Assembly: GCF_021462265.1 (NCBI RefSeq)
Contig: NZ_JAJONF010000001.1
Coordinates: 372,001-436,000, forward strand
From: Streptomyces shenzhenensis
GTDB taxonomy: Bacteria > Actinomycetota > Actinomycetes > Streptomycetales > Streptomycetaceae
Length of the DNA: 64,000 nt
Direction: 5' to 3'
Both the position numbers and the translations under genes were made by a program. Positions 39,593 through 52,586 of this stretch are shown here, piece after piece; positions within the stretch are counted from its first letter, which is position 1, and the number at the start of each line of letters is the position of its first letter. Under the pieces are notes generated by a model. It was not told the origin of the DNA. It worked only from the letters and a program-made list of their open reading frames with translations, and ran no database searches.

Positions 39593-40249
39593 ATGAGCAA
39601 GACGACAGTCAAGGACGTCTCCACCGAGCCCGAGCCCGAGCACACCTCCGCGGCATCGCGCACGGAGGGCGGCAGCCGGGCCTTCGCGCTGCTGCTGATC
39701 ATCACGGGCGCCGCCGGCCTGCTGGCCGCGTGGGTCATCACGATCGACAAGTTCAAGCTGCTCGAAGCCAAGGTCGAGGGCAAGACGTTCACCCCCGGGT
39801 GCAGCCTCAACCCGGTCGTCTCCTGCGGCAGCGTCATGGAGTCCAAGCAGGCCGCCGCCTTCGGCTTCCCGAACCCGATGCTCGGCCTGGTCTGCTACGG
39901 CATCGTCATCTGCGTCGGCGTGAGCCTGCTGACCCGCGTCCGCTTCCCGCGCTGGTACTGGCTGACCTTCAACTTCGGCACGCTGTTCGGCGTGGGCTTC
40001 TGCACCTGGCTGCAGTTCCAGTCCCTGTACCGGATCAACGCGCTGTGCCTGTGGTGCTCGCTGGCCTGGGTCGCCACGATCACCATGTTCTGGTACGTGA
40101 CCTCGTTCAACATCCGCAAGGGTTTCCTGCCGGCCCCGACCTGGCTGAAGTCGTTCTTCGGCGAGTTCACCTGGGTGCTGCCGGTCCTGCACGTCGGCAT
40201 CATCGGCATGCTGATCCTGACCCGGTGGTGGGACTTCTGGACCAGCTGA
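39593..40249 (+). CDS. Vitamin K epoxide reductase (VKOR) family membrane protein
   Basis: A thiol-oxidoreductase of 218 residues when started at the ATG at 39593 (MSKTTVKDVS). An in-frame ATG at 39542 would add 17 residues and, with the CACAAT box nearby, might even be used leaderless. About five transmembrane helices are visible. The redox pairs are the loop cysteines in CSLNPVVSCGS and the active-site CLWC in INALCLWCSLAW. Family members reoxidise DsbA-like proteins during disulfide formation in the cell envelope. No Trx-like domain is fused. Confidence 0.92.
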   Translation: MSKTTVKDVSTEPEPEHTSAASRTEGGSRAFALLLIITGAAGLLAAWVITIDKFKLLEAKVEGKTFTPGCSLNPVVSCGSVMESKQAAAFGFPNPMLGLVCYGIVICVGVSLLTRVRFPRWYWLTFNFGTLFGVGFCTWLQFQSLYRINALCLWCSLAWVATITMFWYVTSFNIRKGFLPAPTWLKSFFGEFTWVLPVLHVGIIGMLILTRWWDFWTS

Positions 40250-40304
40250 CGGCCCGGCGACCGGCCCCGCGGGGATTGTCAGTGGTGTGACTTAGGGTTT
40301 CAGG

Positions 40305-41660
40305 GTGGAACCCGACCTGTTCACCGCCGCCGCAGAAGAACGCCAGGAGAAGGACCCGACGGGCAGCCCCCTGGCGGTGCGGATGCGCCCGCGCACCCTC
40401 GACGAGGTGGTGGGCCAGCAGCACCTGCTGAAGCCGGGGTCCCCGCTGCGCAGACTGGTCGGCGAGGGCTCCGGCGGCCCGGCCGGACCGTCGTCCGTGA
40501 TCCTCTGGGGGCCGCCCGGCACCGGCAAGACGACCCTCGCGTACGTCGTCTCCAAGGCGACCGACAAGCGGTTCGTGGAGCTCTCCGCCATCACCGCCGG
40601 CGTCAAGGAGGTCCGCGCGGTCATCGACGGAGCCCGCCGCGCCACCGGGGGCTACGGCAAGGAGACCGTCCTCTTCCTCGACGAGATCCACCGCTTCAGC
40701 AAGGCCCAGCAGGACTCCCTGCTCCCGGCCGTCGAGAACCGCTGGGTCACCCTGATCGCCGCGACCACCGAGAACCCGTACTTCTCGGTGATCTCCCCCC
40801 TCCTCTCCCGCTCCCTCCTGCTCACCCTCGAACCGCTCACCGACGACGACGTCCGCGGGCTCCTGCGCCGGGCCCTCGCCGACGAGCGCGGCCTCAAGAA
40901 CGCCGTCGCGCTTCCCGAGGACACCGAGCAGCACCTGCTGCGCATCGCCGGCGGCGACGCCCGCCGTGCCCTGACCGCCCTGGAGGCGGCCGCCGGCGCC
41001 GCCCTCGACAAGGCCGAGACCGAGATCGGCCTCGGCACCCTGGAAGAGGTCGTCGACCGCGCCGCGGTCAAGTACGACCGCGACGGCGACCAGCACTACG
41101 ACGTCGCCAGCGCCCTCATCAAGTCCATCAGGGGCTCGGACGTCGACGCCGCTCTGCACTACCTGGCCCGCATGATCGAGGCCGGCGAGGACCCCCGTTT
41201 CATCGCCCGCCGCCTGATGATCTCGGCGAGCGAGGACATCGGACTCGCGGATCCGAACGCCCTGCCCATAGCCGTGGCCGCCGCCCAGGCCGTCGCCATG
41301 ATCGGCTTCCCCGAGGCCGCCCTCACCCTCAGCCACGCGACCATCGCCCTCGCCCTCGCCCCCAAGTCCAACTCCGCGACCACCGCGATCGGCGCCGCCC
41401 TGGAGGACGTCCGCAAGGGCCTGGTCGGCCAGGTGCCCCCGCACCTGCGCGACGGGCACTACAAGGGCGCCGCCAAACTCGGCCACGCGCAGGGCTACGT
41501 CTACCCGCACGACCTGCCCGAGGGCATCGCAGAGCAGCAGTACGCCCCGGACACCGTCAAGGACCGCGAGTACTACACCCCGACCCGGCACGGCTCGGAG
41601 GCGCGGTACGCCGACGCGGTCGAGTGGACCAGGAAGCACCTCGGTCGCAGGCGGTCCTGA
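40305..41660 (+). CDS. rarA: Replication-associated recombination ATPase RarA (MgsA)
   Basis: A 451-residue AAA+ ATPase related to clamp loaders. [16 protein letters not shown] begins the core. Walker A is GPPGTGKTT (about 68-76), Walker B is LFLDEIHRF and sensor 1 is AATTENPYF. The C-terminal tetramerisation domain includes [16 protein letters not shown] and the typical end GYVYPHDLP. It acts at stalled replication forks. The GTG at 40305 is the only reasonable start. rpsD follows after a 302-base leader. Confidence 0.95.
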   Translation: MEPDLFTAAAEERQEKDPTGSPLAVRMRPRTLDEVVGQQHLLKPGSPLRRLVGEGSGGPAGPSSVILWGPPGTGKTTLAYVVSKATDKRFVELSAITAGVKEVRAVIDGARRATGGYGKETVLFLDEIHRFSKAQQDSLLPAVENRWVTLIAATTENPYFSVISPLLSRSLLLTLEPLTDDDVRGLLRRALADERGLKNAVALPEDTEQHLLRIAGGDARRALTALEAAAGAALDKAETEIGLGTLEEVVDRAAVKYDRDGDQHYDVASALIKSIRGSDVDAALHYLARMIEAGEDPRFIARRLMISASEDIGLADPNALPIAVAAAQAVAMIGFPEAALTLSHATIALALAPKSNSATTAIGAALEDVRKGLVGQVPPHLRDGHYKGAAKLGHAQGYVYPHDLPEGIAEQQYAPDTVKDREYYTPTRHGSEARYADAVEWTRKHLGRRRS

Positions 41661-41668
41661 ACAGCCTG

Positions 41669-41962
41669 TAGAATCCCTCGAAGCGCTGAGTCCCGCGCTG
41701 TCAGAGCGGGACAGTCAGCCGGAACCCCCGCAAGGGGGATCCAGGAGCGTCGCGCACCGTCGAACGGTGTCGCGGGCAGCCCACCACCATCCGTCGCACG
41801 GCGGGACCGGTCGGTGGGCCCTCGCGTGCTGCACGTATGTGCCCAGACCAGGGGAGCGGCTGCCCACCAGACCCGGCAACGGGTCCCGGCGGGTTTCCCC
41901 GGCTGCGGATTGCGACCTCCCTCAACCCTGACAAGCCGAAAACCAGAAGGAAGAAAGAGACA
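41669..41962 (+). promoter_or_regulatory. rpsD promoter and structured leader
   Basis: The TAGAAT box at 41669-41674 is a candidate -10. The leader then holds at least three hairpins: CCCCC-GCAA-GGGGG (41725-41738) with a GNRA loop and GGA/TCC flanks; CACCGT-CGA-ACGGTG (about 41755-41769) within CGCG/CGCG; and GCCCACC (41779-41785) with GGTGGGC (41813-41819). No ORF fits. Such a long structured leader before a ribosomal protein gene suggests autoregulation by S4, but it is not a known motif that I can name. Confidence 0.5.
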
Positions 41963-42577
41963 GTGGCGAACCAGTCCCGCCCCAAGGTCAAGAAGTCGCG
42001 TGCCCTCGGCATCGCGCTGACCCCGAAGGCCGTCAAGTACTTCGAGGCCCGTCCCTACCCGCCGGGTGAGCACGGCCGCGGCCGCAAGCAGAACTCGGAC
42101 TACAAGGTCCGTCTGCTGGAGAAGCAGCGTCTGCGCGCGCAGTACGACATCTCCGAGCGTCAGCTGGTCCGTGCCTACGAGCGTGCCTCCAAGGTGCAGG
42201 GCAAGACCGGTGAGGCCCTGATCGTCGAGCTGGAGCGCCGCCTCGACGCGCTGGTCCTGCGTTCGGGCATCGCCCGCACGATCTACCAGGCCCGCCAGAT
42301 GGTCGTCCACGGCCACATCCAGGTCAACGGCCAGAAGGTCGACAAGCCGTCCTACCGCGTGCGTCCGGACGACGTCATCCAGGTCCGCGACCGCTCGAAG
42401 GACAAGACGCTCTTCCAGATCGCCCGTGAGGGCGGCTTCGCCCCCGACGGCGAGACCCCCCGCTACCTGCAGGTGAACCTCCGCGCCCTGGCCTTCCGCC
42501 TGGACCGCGAGCCGAACCGCAAGGAAGTTCCGGTCATCTGCGACGAGCAGCTCGTCGTCGAGTACTACGCCCGCTGA
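41963..42577 (+). CDS. rpsD: 30S ribosomal protein S4
   Basis: A 204-residue protein started at the GTG at 41963 with GAAGGAAGAAAGAGA upstream. [12 protein letters not shown] and the S4 RNA-binding domain ([20 protein letters not shown], then [13 protein letters not shown]) are clear. The N-terminal region lacks the four zinc-binding cysteines, so it is the zinc-free (C-minus) form. rpsD stands alone here instead of in the rpoA cluster, as known for Streptomyces. S4 nucleates 30S assembly. Confidence 0.97.
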   Translation: MANQSRPKVKKSRALGIALTPKAVKYFEARPYPPGEHGRGRKQNSDYKVRLLEKQRLRAQYDISERQLVRAYERASKVQGKTGEALIVELERRLDALVLRSGIARTIYQARQMVVHGHIQVNGQKVDKPSYRVRPDDVIQVRDRSKDKTLFQIAREGGFAPDGETPRYLQVNLRALAFRLDREPNRKEVPVICDEQLVVEYYAR

Positions 42578-42606
42578 TCAACAGCCGGGTGTAGCACCTC
42601 AGCGTC

Positions 42607-42651
42607 AGCCCGCCGTCTCCCCGCCCTTCCGGGCGGCCGAGGCGGCGGGCT
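42607..42651 (+). terminator. rpsD terminator, two-step hairpin
   Basis: AGCCCGCCG (42607-42615) pairs with CGGCGGGCT (42643-42651) outside an inner CCGCCC-TTCC-GGGCGG hairpin, 30 bases after the rpsD stop. Confidence 0.75.
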
Positions 42652-42751
42652 TCCGCATCTCGGCACCCTCGAAGTCCGGCTTCCGCGCGCGGTAATCCGG
42701 TACGGAGTCACATCCCCGGCGCGATAGGCTCGGGTGCAGACTTTTCGATGG

Positions 42752-42790
42752 TGATCCACTTGTAGTTGATCCACGTTGCAGTTGATCCAC
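42752..42790. repeat. Three phased copies of TGATCCAC
   Basis: TGATCCAC occurs at 42752, 42767 and 42783, spaced 15 and 16 bases. The last two sit in a near-identical 16-base unit GTTGATCCACGTTGCA / GTTGATCCACGTGGTC. They lie just upstream of the DUF948 gene and look like tandem operator sites. Confidence 0.65.
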
Positions 42791-42817
42791 GTGGTCCAGG
42801 CACGAGACAGGGAGCGG

Positions 42818-43258
42818 GTGCACGCGGTGTCCGGTGGAGAGGTGGCCGGGATGCTGGTGGCCGTCTTCTGGGCGATCCTGGTCTCCTTCCTCGCGGTGGC
42901 ACTCGTGAGGCTGGCCCAGACGCTCAAGGCGACCACCAAGCTCGTGGCGGATGTGACCGACCAGGCCGTCCCGCTGCTCGCCGACGCCTCCGCGGCCGTG
43001 CGCTCCGCGCAGACCCAGATCGACCGGGTCGACGCGATCGCCTCCGACGTCCAGGAGGTCACGTCCAACGCCTCCGCGCTCTCCACCACCGTCGCCTCCA
43101 CCTTCGGCGGCCCGCTGGTCAAGGTCGCGGCCTTCGGGTACGGCGTGCGCCGGGCGCTGGCCGGCCGCAAGGCGGACGTGCCCGTGAAGGAGCCCAGGCG
43201 TACGGTGATCGTGGGCCGGACCGTCCCCGCCGCACGGCGGAAGAACCGGGGAAAGTAG
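42818..43258 (+). CDS. DUF948-type membrane-anchored protein
   Basis: A 146-residue protein from the GTG at 42818, with AGGGAG 3 bases upstream (the GTG at 42827, 12 bases away, is possible; the frame to 42776 runs into the repeats). An N-terminal transmembrane helix (about 9-30, AGMLVAVFWAILVSFLAVAL) is followed by a methyl-accepting-protein-like helical stretch (LADVTDQAVPLLADASAAV, then IDRVDAIASDVQEVTSNASAL) and a basic tail. This is the DUF948 layout, of unknown function. The next gene follows after 12 bases. Confidence 0.82.
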   Translation: MHAVSGGEVAGMLVAVFWAILVSFLAVALVRLAQTLKATTKLVADVTDQAVPLLADASAAVRSAQTQIDRVDAIASDVQEVTSNASALSTTVASTFGGPLVKVAAFGYGVRRALAGRKADVPVKEPRRTVIVGRTVPAARRKNRGK

Positions 43259-43270
43259 GAGCCAGGCCAT

Positions 43271-43618
43271 ATGTTCCGCCGTACGTTCTGGTTCACCACT
43301 GGTGTCGCCGCCGGAGTGTGGGCCACCACCAAGGTCAACCGCAAGCTGAAGCAGCTGACTCCCGAGAGCCTCGCCGCGACCGCCGCGAACAAGGCGCTGG
43401 AGACGGGCCACCGGATCAAGGAGCGGGCCGTCGGCTTCGCACTCGACGTCCGCGACAACATGGCCCAGCGGGAGGACGAACTGGGCGAGGCGCTGGGCAT
43501 CAACGCGAACCCCGAACTCCCCGCCCCCCGGCGGCTCGCCGCCATCGAGAACCGCAGCAACCCGGAGTACGCCGACGACAGGACGACGTACTCGTACAAC
43601 CGGAATGAGGACCACTGA
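43271..43618 (+). CDS. Small conserved protein, possible membrane association
   Basis: A 115-residue protein of a streptomycete-conserved family (DUF6167-like by its start [20 protein letters not shown]). A short hydrophobic N-terminus, a helical basic middle ([20 protein letters not shown]) and an Asp/Tyr/Asn-rich tail are visible. Its TGA overlaps the alaS ATG (TGATG), so it is coupled to alaS. With the DUF948 protein it forms a conserved pair ahead of alaS. Function is unknown. Confidence 0.8.
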   Translation: MFRRTFWFTTGVAAGVWATTKVNRKLKQLTPESLAATAANKALETGHRIKERAVGFALDVRDNMAQREDELGEALGINANPELPAPRRLAAIENRSNPEYADDRTTYSYNRNEDH

Positions 43619-46290
43619 TGGAGTCGGCTGAGATTCGCCGCCGCTGGCTGAGCTTCTTCGAGGAGCGCGGGCACACCGTCGTCCCTTCGGCGTCGCTCAT
43701 CGCGGACGACCCGACTCTGCTCCTCGTCCCGGCCGGCATGGTGCCCTTCAAGCCCTACTTCCTGGGGGAGGTCAAGCCGCCCTTCGACCGCGCCACGAGC
43801 GTGCAGAAGTGCGTGCGCACCCCGGACATCGAAGAGGTCGGCAAGACCACCCGGCACGGCACCTTCTTCCAGATGTGCGGCAACTTCTCCTTCGGCGACT
43901 ACTTCAAGGAAGGCGCCATCAAGTACGCCTGGGAGCTGCTCACCAGCCCCCAGGACAAGGGCGGTTACGGCCTGGAGCCCGACCGGCTGTGGATCACCGT
44001 CTACAAGGACGACGACGAGGCCGAGCGCATCTGGCACGACGTCGTCGGCGTGCCGAAGGAGCGCATCCAGCGCCTCGGCATGAAGGACAACTACTGGTCC
44101 ATGGGCGTCCCCGGCCCGTGCGGCCCGTGCTCCGAGATCAACTACGACCGCGGCCCCGAGTTCGGCGTCGAGGGCGGCCCCGCCGTCAACGACGAGCGGT
44201 ACGTGGAGATCTGGAACCTGGTCTTCATGCAGTACGAGCGCGGCGAGGGCATCGGCAAGGACAACTTCGAGATCCTCGGCGAGCTGCCCAGCAAGAACAT
44301 CGACACGGGCCTCGGCCTGGAGCGTCTCGCCATGATTCTGCAGGGCGTGCAGAACATGTACGAGATCGACACCTCCATGGCCGTCATCAAGAAGGCCACC
44401 GAGCTGACCGGCGTCCACTACGGCGCCGCCCACGCCTCGGACGTCTCGCTGCGCGTGGTCACCGACCACATGCGCACCTCGGTGATGCTCATCGGCGACG
44501 GCGTCACCCCCGGCAACGAGGGCCGCGGTTACGTCCTGCGCCGCATCATGCGCCGCGCCATCCGCAACATGCGCCTGCTCGGCGCCACCGGCCCGGTCGT
44601 CCTCGACCTCATCGACACCGTGATCGAGATGATGGGCCAGCAGTACCCGGAGCTGGTCACCGACCGCGAGCGCATCGAGAAGGTCGCCGTCGCCGAGGAG
44701 AACGCCTTCCTCAAGACGCTGAAGGCCGGCACCAACATCCTCGACACCGCCGTCACCGAGACCAAGGAGGCCGGCGGCAAGGTCCTCGCCGGTGACAAGG
44801 CGTTCCTGCTCCACGACACCTGGGGCTTCCCGATCGACCTCACCCTCGAAATGGCCGCCGAACAGGGCCTTTCCGTGGACGAGGAGGGCTTCCGCCGCCT
44901 GATGAAGGAGCAGCGGGAGCGCGCCAAGGCCGACGCCCAGGCCAAGAAGACCGGGCACGCCGGCGCCGGCGCCTACCGCGAGATCGCCGACAAGACCGGT
45001 GAGACCGACTTCATCGGCTACTCCGACACCGAGGGCGAGACCACGATCGTCGGCATCCTCGTCGACGGTGTCTCCTCGCCGGCCGCCGCCGAGGGCGACG
45101 AGGTCGAGATCGTCCTGGACCGCACCCCCTTCTACGCCGAGGGCGGCGGCCAGATCGGCGACACCGGCCGGATCAAGGTCGACACCGGTGCCGTCATCGA
45201 GGTCCGCGACACCCAGAAGCCGGTCCCGGGCGTCTACGTCCACAAGGGCGTCGTCCAGGTCGGCGAGGTCACGGTCGGCGCCAAGGCCCACGCCTCGATC
45301 GACTCCCGCCGCCGGACCGCGATCGCCCGCGCCCACTCGGCCACCCACCTCACCCACCAGGCGCTGCGCGACGCCCTCGGCCCGACGGCCGCCCAGGCCG
45401 GTTCCGAGAACCAGCCCGGCCGCTTCCGCTTCGACTTCGGCTCGCCGTCCGCCGTGCCGACGGCCGTGATGACCGACGTCGAGCAGAAGATCAACGAGGT
45501 GCTCGCCCGCGACCTCGACGTGCGCGCCGACATCATGGGCATCGACGAGGCCAAGAAGCAGGGCGCCATCGCCGAGTTCGGCGAGAAGTACGGCGAGCGG
45601 GTCCGCGTGGTGACCATCGGCGACTTCTCCAAGGAGCTGTGCGGCGGCACCCACGTCCACAACACCTCCCAGCTGGGCCTGGTCAAGCTGCTCGGCGAGT
45701 CGTCGATCGGCTCGGGTGTGCGCCGTATCGAGGCCCTCGTCGGTGTCGACGCCTACAACTTCCTGGCCCGTGAGCACACGGTCGTCGCGCAGCTCCAGGA
45801 GCTGATCAAGGGGCGCCCGGAGGAGCTGCCGGAGAAGGTCTCCGCCATGCTCGGCAAGCTGAAGGACGCCGAGAAGGAGATCGAGAAGTTCCGCGCGGAG
45901 AAGGTGCTGCAGGCCGCCGCCGGACTCGTCGAGTCCGCCAGGGACGTGCGCGGGATCGCCGTCGTCACCGGTCAGGTCCCGGACGGCACCACCCCGGACG
46001 ACCTGCGCAAGCTGGTCCTCGACGTGCGCGGCCGCATCCAGGGCGGACGCGCCGCCGTGGTCGCCCTCTTCACGGTCAACAACGGCAAGCCGCTCACGGT
46101 CATCGCCACCAACGACGCCGCCCGTGACCGTGGCCTCAAGGCCGGTGACCTGGTCCGCGCCGCCGCCAAGACCCTCGGCGGCGGGGGTGGCGGCAAGCCG
46201 GACGTTGCCCAGGGCGGCGGCCAGAACGCGGCCGCGGTCGGCGAGGCCATCGACGCCGTCGAGCGCCTCGTCGACGAGACCGCCAAGTAA
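43618..46290 (+). CDS. alaS: Alanyl-tRNA synthetase
   Basis: An 890-residue class II synthetase. An aminoacylation core ([19 protein letters not shown], motif 2 near [18 protein letters not shown]) is followed by the tRNA-recognition domain. The editing domain has the zinc residues in [13 protein letters not shown] and [12 protein letters not shown]. The C-Ala domain (with [14 protein letters not shown]) closes the protein. The ATG at 43618 overlaps the previous stop. It precedes ruvX and mltG, as in mycobacteria. Confidence 0.97.
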   Translation: MESAEIRRRWLSFFEERGHTVVPSASLIADDPTLLLVPAGMVPFKPYFLGEVKPPFDRATSVQKCVRTPDIEEVGKTTRHGTFFQMCGNFSFGDYFKEGAIKYAWELLTSPQDKGGYGLEPDRLWITVYKDDDEAERIWHDVVGVPKERIQRLGMKDNYWSMGVPGPCGPCSEINYDRGPEFGVEGGPAVNDERYVEIWNLVFMQYERGEGIGKDNFEILGELPSKNIDTGLGLERLAMILQGVQNMYEIDTSMAVIKKATELTGVHYGAAHASDVSLRVVTDHMRTSVMLIGDGVTPGNEGRGYVLRRIMRRAIRNMRLLGATGPVVLDLIDTVIEMMGQQYPELVTDRERIEKVAVAEENAFLKTLKAGTNILDTAVTETKEAGGKVLAGDKAFLLHDTWGFPIDLTLEMAAEQGLSVDEEGFRRLMKEQRERAKADAQAKKTGHAGAGAYREIADKTGETDFIGYSDTEGETTIVGILVDGVSSPAAAEGDEVEIVLDRTPFYAEGGGQIGDTGRIKVDTGAVIEVRDTQKPVPGVYVHKGVVQVGEVTVGAKAHASIDSRRRTAIARAHSATHLTHQALRDALGPTAAQAGSENQPGRFRFDFGSPSAVPTAVMTDVEQKINEVLARDLDVRADIMGIDEAKKQGAIAEFGEKYGERVRVVTIGDFSKELCGGTHVHNTSQLGLVKLLGESSIGSGVRRIEALVGVDAYNFLAREHTVVAQLQELIKGRPEELPEKVSAMLGKLKDAEKEIEKFRAEKVLQAAAGLVESARDVRGIAVVTGQVPDGTTPDDLRKLVLDVRGRIQGGRAAVVALFTVNNGKPLTVIATNDAARDRGLKAGDLVRAAAKTLGGGGGGKPDVAQGGGQNAAAVGEAIDAVERLVDETAK

Positions 46291-46304
46291 GGAAACGGTC
46301 GGAA

Positions 46305-46769
46305 ATGCGCAGAGGACGTCGACTCGCGATCGACGTCGGGGACGCCCGGATCGGGGTCGCCTCGTGCGACCCCGACGGGATCCTCGCCACCCCGGTCGAG
46401 ACGGTCCCCGGCCGGGACGTCCCGGCGGCCCACCGCCGGCTGCGGCAACTGGTCGAGGAGTACGAACCGATCGAGGTCGTCGTCGGGCTCCCGCGCTCCC
46501 TCAAGGGGGGCGAGGGCCCGGCCGCCGTCAAGGTACGGGCCTTCGCCGAGGAGCTGGCCCGGGGCATCAAGCCGGTCCCGGTCCGGCTGGTCGACGAGCG
46601 GATGACGACCGTGACGGCCAGTCAGGGACTGCGGGCCTCGGGAGTGAAGTCCAAGAAGGGCCGCTCGGTCATCGACCAGGCCGCCGCTGTGATCATCCTC
46701 CAGCAGGCACTGGAATCCGAACGGGTGTCAGGTAAACCACCCGGCGAGGGCGTCGAAGTGGTCATCTGA
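46305..46769 (+). CDS. ruvX: Putative pre-16S rRNA nuclease / Holliday junction resolvase-like YqgF
   Basis: A 154-residue RNase H-fold protein. The first catalytic Asp is in LAIDVGDARIGVA. VVVGLPRSLKGGEGP and LVDERMTTVTA supply the later acidic residues, and SVIDQAAAVIILQQAL the C-terminal Asp. E. coli YqgF matures 16S rRNA; a resolvase role was proposed earlier. It lies 14 bases after alaS and 123 bases before mltG. Confidence 0.94.
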   Translation: MRRGRRLAIDVGDARIGVASCDPDGILATPVETVPGRDVPAAHRRLRQLVEEYEPIEVVVGLPRSLKGGEGPAAVKVRAFAEELARGIKPVPVRLVDERMTTVTASQGLRASGVKSKKGRSVIDQAAAVIILQQALESERVSGKPPGEGVEVVI

Positions 46770-46892
46770 TCGCGATACGGTAACGTTCCGCGCGATGCGA
46801 TGGTTTTCGAACAGCCACCGCACAGCAAGAGGCGGAACGGTCAAGCGGCCCACCAGCCGCATGACGCGCCGCCTCGCGGCTCTAGGGGATCG

Positions 46893-48599
46893 ATGACTGA
46901 GTATGGCCGGGGCCCAGGCTCCGAACCGTGGCATCCGGAGGACCCGTTGTACGGGGACGACGGATGGGGCGGACAGCAGGCCCACGTGGGCCAGCAGTCC
47001 CCGTACGGCGGTCAGCCGCAGCACTACCCGCAGCAGTCGCAGCAGCAGTACGGCGACTGGAGCCAGCACCCGCAGGGCGGGTACGACCAGCAGCAGTACG
47101 CGTACTACGACGAACAGGGCCAACTCCAGTACGCCGACGGGCACGGTCAGCAGCAGTACGACCAGCAGTACGTCGGACATGCTCCGCAGCAGTACCACCA
47201 GGGCACCTGGGACGCGACCGGCACCCACGGCCACGTTCCCTACGCCGCCGACCCCGGCGACCCCTACGGTCAGCAGCCCGTGGCCTACGGCAGCGAGCAG
47301 CCCGACTTCTACGGCACCGAGGACGCCTACCCGCCCCCGGAGCCGCCCGGCCGCCGGCGCCCCGAGCCGGAACCGGAGCCCGTCGTCGAGGAGGAGGAAG
47401 AGCAGCACCCCTTCTTCACGGGCGCCGACGACGGCGACGCCGACGACGGTGACGACGACTCGAAAGGACGCCGCGGTGGTGGCCGCGGCAAGGACGCCAA
47501 AGGCGGCAAGGGCGCCAAGAAGCGCCGCAGCGGCTGCGCCTGCATGGTGGTCTGCCTGGTCTTCGGCGGTGGCGCGGCCACCGTCGGCTACTTCGGCTGG
47601 CACTTCTACCAAAATCGTTTCGGCGCGGCCCCGGACTACGCGGGCAGCGGCAACTCCGAGACCGTGACCGTCCAGATCCCCAAGGGCGCGGGCGGATACG
47701 AGATCGGCCGCCGGCTGAAGGAGGCCGGTGTCGTCAAGAGCGTCGACGCGTTCGTCCACGCGCAGACGCAGAATCCGAAGGGCGACACGATCCAGGCGGG
47801 TGCCTACACCCTCAAGAAGGAGATGTCCGCCGCGAGCTGCGTGCTCTTGATGCTCGACCCGAAGAGCCAGGCCAATGTGGTGGTCACCCCGGGCGAGCGT
47901 GCCGCGGCCGTCTATGTGGCCCTCGACAAGAAACTCGGCCTTTCCGCGGGTGCCTCCAAGAAGGTCGCCAGGGCCGAATACAAGAACCTCGGTCTGCCGA
48001 GCTACGCGAACACCAACAGCAAGATCATGGACCCGCTGGAGGGCTTCCTCTACCCGGGCACCTATCCCGCGGCCAAGGGCATGAAGCCCGACGCGATCCT
48101 GAAACAGATGGTCGCCGCGGCCAAGGAGGAGTACGCCAATTACGACCTCGCGGCGGAGGCCAAGAAGTACGACCTGGACAGCCCGCTGCAGGTCATCACG
48201 GTCGCGAGCCTCGTCCAGGCCGAAGGCAAGACGCACGACGACTTCCGCAAGATGGCGGAGGTGGTCTACAACCGTCTCAAGCCGACGAACACCGAGACGA
48301 ACCAGTTGCTGCAATTCGACTCGACCTTCAACTACCTGAAGGGCACCAGCAACATCCACATCAGCGAGTCGGAGATCAACAGCAACCGGGACCCGTACAA
48401 CACCTACACCCAAAAGGGGCTTCCGCCCGGTCCGATCGGAAACCCCGGCGAGGACGCGCTGAAGGCGGCACTGAATCCGACCGACGACGGCTGGATGTAC
48501 TTCGTGGCGACCGACGGCGTGAACAACACCGAATTCGCCAAGACCAACGCCGAATTCGAGAAGCTCAAGGAAAAATTCAATGCCAACTCGGGCAACTGA
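46893..48599 (+). CDS. mltG: Endolytic murein transglycosylase MltG
   Basis: A 568-residue protein started at the ATG at 46893 with AGGGG upstream. The first 210 residues are cytoplasmic, rich in Gln/Tyr/Gly, then Pro/Glu, then Asp and Lys. A transmembrane helix at about 216-236 (MVVCLVFGGGAATVGYFGW) is followed by the YceG domain: a LysM-like part (VQIPKGAGGYEIGRRLKEAG) and the lytic part, with the catalytic Glu probably in ITVASLVQAEGK and the family end LPPGPIGNPG. It cleaves nascent glycan strands. The next gene, aroE, starts inside its last codons. Confidence 0.94.
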   Translation: MTEYGRGPGSEPWHPEDPLYGDDGWGGQQAHVGQQSPYGGQPQHYPQQSQQQYGDWSQHPQGGYDQQQYAYYDEQGQLQYADGHGQQQYDQQYVGHAPQQYHQGTWDATGTHGHVPYAADPGDPYGQQPVAYGSEQPDFYGTEDAYPPPEPPGRRRPEPEPEPVVEEEEEQHPFFTGADDGDADDGDDDSKGRRGGGRGKDAKGGKGAKKRRSGCACMVVCLVFGGGAATVGYFGWHFYQNRFGAAPDYAGSGNSETVTVQIPKGAGGYEIGRRLKEAGVVKSVDAFVHAQTQNPKGDTIQAGAYTLKKEMSAASCVLLMLDPKSQANVVVTPGERAAAVYVALDKKLGLSAGASKKVARAEYKNLGLPSYANTNSKIMDPLEGFLYPGTYPAAKGMKPDAILKQMVAAAKEEYANYDLAAEAKKYDLDSPLQVITVASLVQAEGKTHDDFRKMAEVVYNRLKPTNTETNQLLQFDSTFNYLKGTSNIHISESEINSNRDPYNTYTQKGLPPGPIGNPGEDALKAALNPTDDGWMYFVATDGVNNTEFAKTNAEFEKLKEKFNANSGN

Positions 48600-49419
48600 T
48601 GCCCGCCGGGCCGCCGTGCTCGGTAAGCCCATCGCCCACTCCCTCTCCCCGGTGCTGCACCGGGCCGCGTACGACGAACTCGGGCTCACCGGCTGGTCGT
48701 ACGAGCGTTTCGAGATCGACGAGGCCGCACTGCCCGGCTTCCTCGGGGCGCTGGGGCCGGAGTGGGCCGGGCTGTCGCTGACCATGCCGCTGAAGCGGGC
48801 GGTCATCCCGCTGGTCGACGAGATCAGCGAGACGGCCGCCTCCGTCGACGCGGTCAACACCGTCGTCTTCACCGAGGACGGCCGTCGGCTCGGGGACAAC
48901 ACCGACATCCCGGGCATGGTCGCCGCGCTCCGCGAGCACGGCATCGAACAGGTCGACTCCGCCGCGATCCTCGGCGCCGGGGCCACCGCCTCCTCGGCAC
49001 TGGCCGCGCTGGCCCGGATCTGCACCGGCGAGGTCGTCGTCCACGTCCGCAGCGCGGAGCGCGCCGCCGAGATGCGGCACTGGGGTGAGCGGCTCGACGT
49101 CGAGGTCCGCATCGCCGACTGGGCCGACGCCGAGCAGGCCCTGCGCGCCCCCCTGGTGATCGCCACCACCCCCGCCGGCACCACCGACGCCCTCGCCGCC
49201 GCCGTACCCGAACGCCCCACCACCCTCTTCGACGTCCTCTACCACCCCTGGCCCACCGCCCTGGCCGCCCGCTGGTCCATGTTCGGGGGCGCCGTGGTCA
49301 GCGGCCTCGACCTCCTGGTGCACCAGGCCGTGCTCCAGGTCGAGCAGATGACCGGCCGCACCCCCGCGCCGCTGGAGGCCATGCGCCGGGCCGGGGAGAA
49401 GGCGCTCGCCGACCGCTGA
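48580..49419 (+). CDS. aroE: Shikimate dehydrogenase
   Basis: A 279-residue NADP-type oxidoreductase that reduces 3-dehydroshikimate. The substrate-binding block is LGKPIAHSLSPVLH (about 14-27). The catalytic Lys is in TMPLKR, followed by DNTDIPGM, and the cofactor loop is AILGAGATASSAL. The ATG at 48580 has AAGGAA 7 bases upstream and overlaps mltG by 20 bases. It is separated from aroC by 237 bases that hold a hairpin (CGGACGCGG at 49487-49495 with CCGCGTCCG at 49501-49509). Confidence 0.93.
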   Translation: MPTRATDARRAAVLGKPIAHSLSPVLHRAAYDELGLTGWSYERFEIDEAALPGFLGALGPEWAGLSLTMPLKRAVIPLVDEISETAASVDAVNTVVFTEDGRRLGDNTDIPGMVAALREHGIEQVDSAAILGAGATASSALAALARICTGEVVVHVRSAERAAEMRHWGERLDVEVRIADWADAEQALRAPLVIATTPAGTTDALAAAVPERPTTLFDVLYHPWPTALAARWSMFGGAVVSGLDLLVHQAVLQVEQMTGRTPAPLEAMRRAGEKALADR

Positions 49420-49486
49420 GGGCTGTGCCGAGGACGCGGCGCCGGCCCCGTTCGCCCGCGGCGCCGTCCTGGCGCCCGTCCGGGCG

Positions 49487-49509
49487 CGGACGCGGCAGAT
49501 CCGCGTCCG
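49487..49509 (+). terminator. Hairpin between aroE and aroC
   Basis: CGGACGCGG (49487-49495) and CCGCGTCCG (49501-49509) form a 9-bp stem with a CAGAT loop, about 70 bases after the aroE stop. No T run follows. Confidence 0.5.
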
Positions 49510-49656
49510 ACTGCTGGACCGTCGGCCGGGTCCGGCGCCCGGACGTGGGAGGATCGGAGGTGGCGGACCGGGGCCCGCGCACCCGGTCGGCCGTCGCCGT
49601 ACGCGAGGACACGCGTACGCAGGGCAGTACCAGGGCGCGAGCACTGAGGAGCATCG

Positions 49657-52444
<2,788 letters not shown>

Positions 52445-52495
52445 GTCCGACGCTGTTCCCTCCGCCCGATTCGCCCTGCGGAACGGGCACTTCGG

Positions 52496-52536
52496 ACCGC
52501 CCCCGGCCGTTTCACCAAACGACGACCGGGGGCGGT
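52496..52536 (+). terminator. Terminator after aroB
   Basis: ACCGCCCCCGG (52496-52506) pairs with CCGGGGGCGGT (52526-52536), with an inner CGTTT/AAACG helix on a CACC loop. It is about 50 bases after the aroB stop and just before the P-loop gene. Confidence 0.75.
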
Positions 52537-52586
52537 ACCGTTCGGTAACGAGCGTGGCCGAACATGACGAGACGGAGTGGCACCGG

